From Casp-actino8 sp037147055 (GTDB taxonomy: Bacteria; Actinomycetota; Acidimicrobiia; Acidimicrobiales; Ilumatobacteraceae): 27,763 nt of DNA. Below, in pieces: positions 22,836-27,763 of the stretch. A program made the position numbers and the translations under genes. The stretch is from the NCBI GenBank assembly GCA_037147055.1, contig JBAWVW010000022.1, forward strand, positions 1 to 27,763, in the 5' to 3' direction. Within the stretch, counting starts at the first letter, position 1. Each line of letters begins with the position of its first letter. The notes under the pieces were generated by a model that had not been told where the DNA came from, made no database searches, and saw nothing but the letters and a program-made list of their open reading frames with translations.

Positions 22836-23831
22836 TTAGCGAGTTTGAGTGAACCCGCCGGTGGGTTCGGTGTACAGCGAGTGGATATCAAATCCGTCTG
22901 CGCAACAATCGTCCACGGCATGCATGAAAGCTTCGGTCATCACCGCTGCATCACTTTGCGTTTCACGTTTTCCGCGTCGCGCTGAGCGATATGAAAGCAC
23001 AATAGGTTGGTGAGGAGCTTCATCTCGTACTCGGTGGATCAGCATCGTGGCTCGTTCTTGCCAACGCCGCAATGACTCGTCGGTGATTGACTGATCAGTT
23101 GCTAGATCAGACCTAAACATGATCCCGATGAGGTCAATGGCACCAGCAAGGTCATCCAATTCGCGGTCAGCACGACCAGGGATGACAACACTTCCGTCGC
23201 GAAGTCCGCGCAGGAATGTTTTCCAGCGTAAATGGTCCTCGCGTTGAGCGCGCTCGGATGCTTCGGGGGAATCGTCTGTCGGTCTGACCATTCGCACGCC
23301 GAATGACCCAGCGATGGGCGGTCCACCGCGCAGAATGCGCCACGCATCGCGCCAAGCCACAACCATGGTGTCAACCATCTCACCGTGACGTTGACCATCA
23401 TCGGTTTCTTTGCGCGCCGCAAACCCGATCGGGTCATTGATGGGAAACCATCCAGCTACACGATCACCAAATGAATCTCCCATCAGTTCCACGAAGCGGG
23501 GCCAATGTTTGCCAGCTGATTTTGGGTCGCTGAAACCGCGCTCATCATCAAACCAATGTGGTAGATCACTCTCTAATAGTGATGCCCAAACACCAATGCC
23601 GTGTTTTTTGGCGGCAGTGATCACATCGCCATACCACTCGGCCCATTCGTGACTAAATCCGCCCGCGCGAGGCTGCAAGCGCCCCCAGTCGAAGCCCAAT
23701 CGAAGTTGCGTGACACCTTCGGCTGCGTACTGTTCAAGCATCTCATCAAAGTTGAGATGAAAAGCCCCATGACCATCGCCCTGCAATGCCATCTCAGCGG
23801 GCAAATAGACGCCCTTCATTGGATCGCTCAT
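22836..23831 (-). CDS. GH1-like TIM-barrel protein without catalytic glutamates
   Basis: The protein resembles family 1 glycoside hydrolases over its N-terminal half: LRLGFDWGRLQPRAG (43-57, beta-2), ESDLPHWFDDERGF (87-100), then FGDRVAGWFPINDP (121-134). In active GH1 enzymes this last motif is NEP with the acid/base Glu; here it is N132-D133-P134. The nucleophile strand (normally TENG) seems to be PIVLSYRSARRGK, with no Glu. At 331 residues it is also shorter than the usual 440-480. A binding, scaffolding or different catalytic role is inferred. I start it at ATG 23831, 19 bases after the cyclase stop; the longer in-frame start at 23933 would overlap the cyclase by 83 bases. It is second in an operon with the adenylate cyclase. 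Confidence 0.7.
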   Translation of the reverse strand: MSDPMKGVYLPAEMALQGDGHGAFHLNFDEMLEQYAAEGVTQLRLGFDWGRLQPRAGGFSHEWAEWYGDVITAAKKHGIGVWASLLESDLPHWFDDERGFSDPKSAGKHWPRFVELMGDSFGDRVAGWFPINDPIGFAARKETDDGQRHGEMVDTMVVAWRDAWRILRGGPPIAGSFGVRMVRPTDDSPEASERAQREDHLRWKTFLRGLRDGSVVIPGRADRELDDLAGAIDLIGIMFRSDLATDQSITDESLRRWQERATMLIHRVRDEAPHQPIVLSYRSARRGKRETQSDAAVMTEAFMHAVDDCCADGFDIHSLYTEPTGGFTQTR

Positions 23832-23850
23832 CTGGGCACTGAAAAGTTGA

Positions 23851-24399
23851 TCAGGTGACGAACGGGGAACGCGTCCACAGTTCGCCTGTGTCATTGATGC
23901 CGCTGAGTGTCGTTTGAGAAGTGAGAGCAACAACTTCCACTTCGCCTAAGCCTCGCAAGGTTACGTTGTCGTGATTATTTTCTGCGACGCCTTGTGGAAG
24001 ACGGCGTAAGTCGGCGCGAGCCATGAGTACCTCGTTGTGTTCGGCGACGTCGCATAAACGTGAGGCCAAGTTCACTGAAGTGCCGATGTAGTCCTCTCCT
24101 TGAAACATCAAAACCTCACCGGTCGCCAGACCCACGCGAACGGTGAGTGGTTGGCAGACATCTTCGCAACGTTTTTGCATGTCAAGCGAAAACCCGATCG
24201 CCATGTCCTGCTCAACAGCCACGATCATGCAGCCATCGCCCAGCCATTTGTCAACGCGGATACCCCAAGAAGCAGCCACATCGCGCACTTCTGCCCGAAA
24301 TTTCGTCAAAATGTTGCCCGCGGCAGAGTCGCCGTTGTCGGCGGTGTACTTGGTGAACCCCGAGAGGTCAACAAAAACGAAGGTGCGCTCAACTTTCAT
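23851..24399 (-). CDS. Class III adenylate cyclase, single catalytic domain
   Basis: A compact cyclase of 182 residues that makes cAMP from ATP, active as a homodimer. Metal-binding Asp residues D11 (FVDLSGFT) and D55 (LGDG), base-selecting pair K51 and D103 (adenine-type), and transition-state residues N110 and R114 (SVNLASRL) are all present, so it should be catalytically competent. No sensor or membrane domain is attached. I choose ATG 24399, with GAGGG (24405-24409, complement) five bases upstream, over a TTG at 24429 because the domain begins at residue 3 of the shorter form. A TAGCCT hexamer lies ten bases before this ATG. The GH1-like gene follows in the same operon. The start is divergent from the VWA gene. 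Confidence 0.88.
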   Translation of the reverse strand: MKVERTFVFVDLSGFTKYTADNGDSAAGNILTKFRAEVRDVAASWGIRVDKWLGDGCMIVAVEQDMAIGFSLDMQKRCEDVCQPLTVRVGLATGEVLMFQGEDYIGTSVNLASRLCDVAEHNEVLMARADLRRLPQGVAENNHDNVTLRGLGEVEVVALTSQTTLSGINDTGELWTRSPFVT

Positions 24400-24454
24400 G
24401 ATTGCCCTCAGGCTACCTGCTTGGCTCAACGGGTCACGGTCGGGTTTTGGGGAC

Positions 24455-24460
24455 TAGCGT
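24455..24460 (+). promoter_or_regulatory. -10 box of a leaderless promoter (TAGCGT)
   Basis: TAGCGT lies exactly six bases before the ATG at 24467 (gap TGGGGT). It is identical to the boxes before the B12 regulator and the lipoprotein. Confidence 0.55.
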
Positions 24461-24466
24461 TGGGGT

Positions 24467-26491
24467 ATGACAGGTCGCTACACCTACTCCCGCTGGGATG
24501 GCACTCAAACAGGTTTTGACATCGAAGCCAGCGACTTATTTGACGAAATGTCTGATGATCTATTGCAAAATGGAGATCTACGGGGGGCTTTGCGTCGCCT
24601 GATGGAGCGTGGGGCCACAGATCCAAATGGTGAGCGAATGCAGGGCCTACGCGAGATGCGCCAGAAATTGCGTGAGGCCCGCCAAGAACTCTTGGATAAG
24701 GGGGACCCAAATGGGGTCTTCCAGGAGATTGCCGATGCCCTAAACGACATTATTGATGAGGAACGGCACGCCGTTGAGCAGTCGGTCATGGACGCCGAGA
24801 AAAGCGGCGATGAGCGGCGGGCTGAAAATGCTCGCAACGCCGCCATGGATCGCAACTTCCGTATGGATATGTTGCCCGACGATCTCGCAGGCAAGGTGCG
24901 CGAATTGCAGTCGTACGACTTTGAGTCTGCTGAAGCCCAGCAACGTTTTGAAGAACTGATGGACAAACTGCGCGATCAGTTGATGCAACAGAACTTTGAA
25001 AAGGTTTCCTCGGCGATGAAGAACACCTCGCCCGAGGACATGCAGCGCATGAAAGAAATGATGAAGGCGCTCAACGAAATGATTGAGCGTCACAACAATG
25101 GTGAAGACGAAAAGTTTGACGAGTTCATGCAACAGCACGGTGAGTTTTTTCCGGAGAACCCAGAGACTTTTGATGAACTCATGGAACAGATTGCTAAGCA
25201 GATGCAAGCAGCGCAGGACATGCTGAACTCGATGTCGCCCGAGCAGCGTGCGCAACTCCAAGAGTTATCGCAAATGCTGATGCAGGATTCGGACATGCAA
25301 GATGAGATGAATCAACTCTCGCAAAACATGATGCAAATGTTCCCAGGTCTTGGTCAGGGTGAGGGATATGAAATGCAGGGTCAAGACCCGATGGGTTTTG
25401 ATCAGGCGATGCAAGCAATGAAAGATCTCGCTGAACTTGATCGGCTTGAGCAGTTGATGAATAATCCAGCGTCTCCCCAACAGTTGGCTGAAGCTGATAT
25501 GGATCGCGTACGCGAATTGATGGGTGACGATGTCGCACGGTCAATGGAGAAATTAGCCAAGTTGGTCAAAGAATTAGAAAGAGAAGGCCTCATTCATCAA
25601 AAAGAGGGTCGCCTCGAAGTGACGCCGAAGGGTATGCGCAAGATTGGTTCGAAATCGTTGCGCGATTTATTCTCGAATCTGTCCAAGGATAAGCAGGGCC
25701 AGCATCAGCAGAACCGTTTCGGTCAAGGTCACGAGCGCACCTACGAGACCAAGCAATACGAATATGGCGATCCCTTCAATCTTGATTTGCAGCGGACCAT
25801 TCGAAATGCCTTACGTCGTGGCGGGCAGGGGACTCCGGTCAAGTTGTCGCCAGAAGATTTTGAGATTGAGCAGACCGAACATCTCACTCGTTCATCAACT
25901 GTTTTGATGCTCGACGCCTCGTATTCAATGGTGCGCGATGGTCGTTGGGGCCCAGCCAAAAAAGTTGCGGTGGCATTGCAGTCATTGATGTCATCGCAGT
26001 ATCCCCGCGATTATTTAGGAGTCTTGATGTTTGGTCATGTGGCTTGGGAAATCAAGGCTGATGAATTAGTTGAAGCATCATTGACTGGCATGCAAGGCAC
26101 CAACATGCATCACGCCCTCGGTCAGGCACGCAAAATGCTCAGTCGTCAGACTGGCAACAAACAGATCATCATGATCACCGATGGTGAACCGACGGCACAC
26201 ATCACTCCGCAAGGTGACCCATGGTTCACATACTTTGATGGTTACGAGGCTCAACAACTGACTGTCGAAGCGACATTGCGCGAAGCCATGCGTTGCACGA
26301 AGGACAACATTCGTATCAATACGTTCATGCTTGACCCTGATCAATATCTGCAGCGTTTTGTTGAACAAATGACAGCGATGAATGGTGGTCGAGCATTTAT
26401 GACCAATAGTGACAACCTCGGTGACTATGTGCTCGTGGACTTTTTGGATAACAAGCGACGCACCAGCCGGGGTGGCAGCCGAGCTTCTTGA
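24467..26491 (+). CDS. Met/Gln-rich coiled-coil protein with C-terminal VWA domain
   Basis: A 674-residue protein with no signal peptide. Residues about 40-330 are highly charged and Met/Gln-rich, predicted largely helical with coiled-coil character (for example QEMMKALNEMIERHNNGED-like stretches and QELSQMLMQDSDMQDEMNQ). A short winged-helix-like piece occurs near 360-395 (KEGRLEVTPKGMRKIG). Residues about 475-660 form a von Willebrand A domain with a complete MIDAS: D483-A-S485-Y-S487, a TN motif in MQGTNMHHAL, and D572 in TDGEPT. Such proteins usually work with a MoxR- or ChlI-type AAA+ ATPase in metal-cofactor insertion or complex assembly. No such ATPase is adjacent here. The role is inferred from the domain only. 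Confidence 0.85.
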   Translation: MTGRYTYSRWDGTQTGFDIEASDLFDEMSDDLLQNGDLRGALRRLMERGATDPNGERMQGLREMRQKLREARQELLDKGDPNGVFQEIADALNDIIDEERHAVEQSVMDAEKSGDERRAENARNAAMDRNFRMDMLPDDLAGKVRELQSYDFESAEAQQRFEELMDKLRDQLMQQNFEKVSSAMKNTSPEDMQRMKEMMKALNEMIERHNNGEDEKFDEFMQQHGEFFPENPETFDELMEQIAKQMQAAQDMLNSMSPEQRAQLQELSQMLMQDSDMQDEMNQLSQNMMQMFPGLGQGEGYEMQGQDPMGFDQAMQAMKDLAELDRLEQLMNNPASPQQLAEADMDRVRELMGDDVARSMEKLAKLVKELEREGLIHQKEGRLEVTPKGMRKIGSKSLRDLFSNLSKDKQGQHQQNRFGQGHERTYETKQYEYGDPFNLDLQRTIRNALRRGGQGTPVKLSPEDFEIEQTEHLTRSSTVLMLDASYSMVRDGRWGPAKKVAVALQSLMSSQYPRDYLGVLMFGHVAWEIKADELVEASLTGMQGTNMHHALGQARKMLSRQTGNKQIIMITDGEPTAHITPQGDPWFTYFDGYEAQQLTVEATLREAMRCTKDNIRINTFMLDPDQYLQRFVEQMTAMNGGRAFMTNSDNLGDYVLVDFLDNKRRTSRGGSRAS

Positions 26492-26502
26492 ATTGCGGTC
26501 CG

Positions 26503-26532
26503 AGCAGGTTCTGAGTGCCTGCTAAAACCTGC
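26503..26532 (+). terminator. Two mutually exclusive stems after the VWA gene
   Basis: AGCAGG (26503-26508) pairs with CCTGCT (26518-26523), loop 9. Alternatively GCAGGTT (26504-26510) pairs with AACCTGC (26526-26532), loop 15. No T run follows, so intrinsic termination is uncertain. Confidence 0.35.
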
Positions 26533-26546
26533 CACAATGATGTGGC
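26531..26546. promoter_or_regulatory. Inverted repeat in the acyl-CoA dehydrogenase promoter, candidate operator
   Basis: GCCACA-ATGA-TGTGGC has perfect 6-base arms. It ends 19 bases before the TAACAT -10 box, covering the expected -35 region of the acyl-CoA dehydrogenase gene. A TetR- or GntR-type fatty-acid regulator is a plausible binder. Confidence 0.45.
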
Positions 26547-26565
26547 GAATTGGGTTACCAGTGAG

Positions 26566-26571
26566 TAACAT
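26566..26571 (+). promoter_or_regulatory. -10 box of a leaderless promoter (TAACAT)
   Basis: TAACAT lies exactly six bases before the ATG at 26578; no Shine-Dalgarno is present. Confidence 0.55.
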
Positions 26572-26577
26572 CGCCTC

Positions 26578-27763
26578 ATGGCTGAATTTTCAATGCACCT
26601 CAATGATGATCAACTGCAAATCAAGGACTGGATTCATCAGTTCGCTGTTGAACACATCCGCCCGCACGCTCAGGAGTGGGACGACCGCGAAGAGTTCCCG
26701 TGGCCCGTCGTGCAAGAAGCAGCCAAGATTGGTTTGTACGGCATTGAATTCATGATGAATGCCATGGGTGATCCAAGTGGTCTCACCCTGCCAGTTGCCA
26801 TTGAAGAAATCTTCTGGGGTGACGCTGGTATCGGTATGGCCATTATGGGATCGGGTCTGGCCGCAGCAGGTATTAGTGGTAACGGAACCCCCGAGCAAGT
26901 CATCGAGTGGGTTCCCCAATGTTATGGCACCGCCGATGATGTGAAGTTGGGCGCTTTCTGCGTGAGTGAACCCGATGCGGGATCTGATGTTTCATCGTTG
27001 CGTACTCGCGCGGTGTACGACGAAGCTAATGACGAGTGGGTGATCAACGGAACCAAGGCTTGGATTACCAACGGTGGTATCGCTGATGTGCACGTTGTTG
27101 TTGCAGCAGTTGACCCCGAACTCAAGGGTCGTGGTCAGGCATCATTTATTGTTCCGCCAGGTACCAAGGGTTTGTCGCAAGGTCAGAAGTATCAGAAGCA
27201 CGGAATCAAGGCTTCGCATACTGCTGAAGTTGTACTTGATGATGTGCGTGTACCGGGCCGTTGTTTGTTGGGCGGAAAAGAAAAGTTGGACGGCAAAATT
27301 GCCCGTGCTCGCGAAGGTGGCCATTCAGCTGGAGCGCAGCCTGCGATGAAGACATTTGAAGCGACTCGCCCTGCGGTAGGAGCACAAGCGCTTGGTGTTG
27401 CCCGCGGCGCCTACGAAATTGCGCTCGATTACGCAAAAGAGCGTATTGCTTTCGGTAAGCCGATCATCATGAATCAGGCCATCGCCTTTAAGTTGGCCAA
27501 TATGGCGACGCAAATTGATGCGGCTCGTTTGTTGATTTGGCGGGCTGCATGGATGGGTCGTAACGGAGGCTTCAAGAATGCCGAAGGCTCGATGAGCAAG
27601 TACTACGCATCAGAGACCGCAGTGCGCGTGACCGAGGAAGCAATTCAGATTCTCGGTGGCTATGGCTACACCCGTGAATACCACGTTGAGCGCATGCACC
27701 GTGATGCGAAGATTCACACCATCTTTGAGGGCACCTCAGAGATTCAGCAGTTGGTGATTGCTC
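26578..27763 (+). CDS. Acyl-CoA dehydrogenase, 3' end outside window
   Basis: The frame is open to the window edge; 395 residues are visible, nearly full length for the family. Signature CVSEPDAGSD begins at C128, followed by WVINGTKAWITNGG (FAD contact), the ERIAFGKPI motif, and AIQILGGYGYTREYHVERMHRDAKIHTIFEGTSEIQ. Unlike the paralogue at 1467, it keeps the catalytic Glu before GT (E384), as in short- and medium-chain enzymes. A hydrophilic insert near 245-270 (GGKEKLDGKIAR) is unusual. The chain-length preference is not readable. It has its own leaderless-type promoter with an inverted repeat upstream. Confidence 0.93.
   Translation, partial: MAEFSMHLNDDQLQIKDWIHQFAVEHIRPHAQEWDDREEFPWPVVQEAAKIGLYGIEFMMNAMGDPSGLTLPVAIEEIFWGDAGIGMAIMGSGLAAAGISGNGTPEQVIEWVPQCYGTADDVKLGAFCVSEPDAGSDVSSLRTRAVYDEANDEWVINGTKAWITNGGIADVHVVVAAVDPELKGRGQASFIVPPGTKGLSQGQKYQKHGIKASHTAEVVLDDVRVPGRCLLGGKEKLDGKIARAREGGHSAGAQPAMKTFEATRPAVGAQALGVARGAYEIALDYAKERIAFGKPIIMNQAIAFKLANMATQIDAARLLIWRAAWMGRNGGFKNAEGSMSKYYASETAVRVTEEAIQILGGYGYTREYHVERMHRDAKIHTIFEGTSEIQQLVIA

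Noticed and set aside
23832..23933. Longer N terminus for the GH1-like protein, starting at 23933
   Set aside because: It would overlap the cyclase coding end by 83 bases, adds a stretch without GH1 resemblance, and has no Shine-Dalgarno. ATG 23831 leaves a normal 19-base gap.
24400..24429. TTG start for the adenylate cyclase
   Set aside because: ATG 24399 has GAGGG five bases upstream and begins right before the catalytic domain; the TTG has no support.
24505..25261. Long minus-strand frames opposite the VWA gene
   Set aside because: They mirror the biased Met/Gln/Glu codons of the real gene, are Ser/Arg- or His/Leu-rich, and have no family motifs.

Overview
The window looks like a stretch of actinobacterial chromosome, most likely from the class Acidimicrobiia (Ilumatobacter-like freshwater or marine lineages). 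The pointers are a mycobacterial-type DapD, a homodimeric AceE, an ImuA'/ImuB pair behind a perfect actinobacterial LexA box, a mycobacterial LpdA-like flavoprotein, DTR-type wall-protein repeats and a moderate GC content. The phylum call is firm; the class call is inference. There are no rRNAs, tRNAs, CRISPR arrays, transposases or phage genes. Gene density is very high and no gene-free stretch exceeds 300 bases; the longest is 238 bases, at 7498-7735.

Layout. 1-1460: the end of selD (cut by the window edge), overlapping rnhB by one base. 1467-2708 (-): an acyl-CoA dehydrogenase. 2780-3238: a protein with an Nfu N-terminal-like domain. 3354-4205: a B12-binding, CarH-like regulator. 4241-6723: an SOS-controlled imuA-imuB mutagenesis operon. 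6703-7497 (-): an orphan OmpR-type regulator with a degenerate receiver, overlapping imuB tail to tail. 7736-8914: a Cys/Met-metabolism PLP enzyme. 8971-9290: two tiny coupled membrane proteins. 9304-12042 (-): aceE. 12116-12601: rnhA. 12728-15850: a large exported SpoIID + SGNH-hydrolase + repeat protein behind a leader that can fold. 15889-16665: an HSD10-like short-chain dehydrogenase. 16757-17173: a pentapeptide-repeat lipoprotein. 17198-20873 (-): a lysS-dapD-argJ operon. 20987-22831: an lpdA-like flavoprotein and an RDD membrane protein. 22836-24399 (-): a class III adenylate cyclase followed by a GH1-like protein that has lost both catalytic glutamates. 24467-26491: a Met/Gln-rich VWA protein. 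26578 to the end: a second acyl-CoA dehydrogenase, cut by the window edge.

The strongest window-wide pattern is not a gene. Eleven start codons on both strands are preceded at a fixed distance (6 bases nine times, 7 bases twice) by a TANNNT hexamer, with little or no Shine-Dalgarno sequence. This is the signature of leaderless transcripts, in which the -10 box positions the transcription start on the start codon itself. It also moves the start of the B12 regulator to 3354 and supports GTG for lysS. Genes inside operons and some others (both acyl-CoA dehydrogenase strands excepted as noted, metB-like, dapD, argJ, cyclase) use ordinary Shine-Dalgarno sites.

Functional links: imuA and imuB form a LexA-controlled translesion module (the polymerase DnaE2 is not in the window). 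lysS and dapD join lysine synthesis to lysine charging. The acyl-CoA dehydrogenases and the HSD10-like enzyme suggest fatty-acid or branched-chain acyl-CoA breakdown. Several proteins keep a fold but lack the usual key residues (the GH1-like protein, the LpdA-like protein, the response regulator, ImuB, ImuA and the CarH-like sensor). They are the best places to look for new biology.
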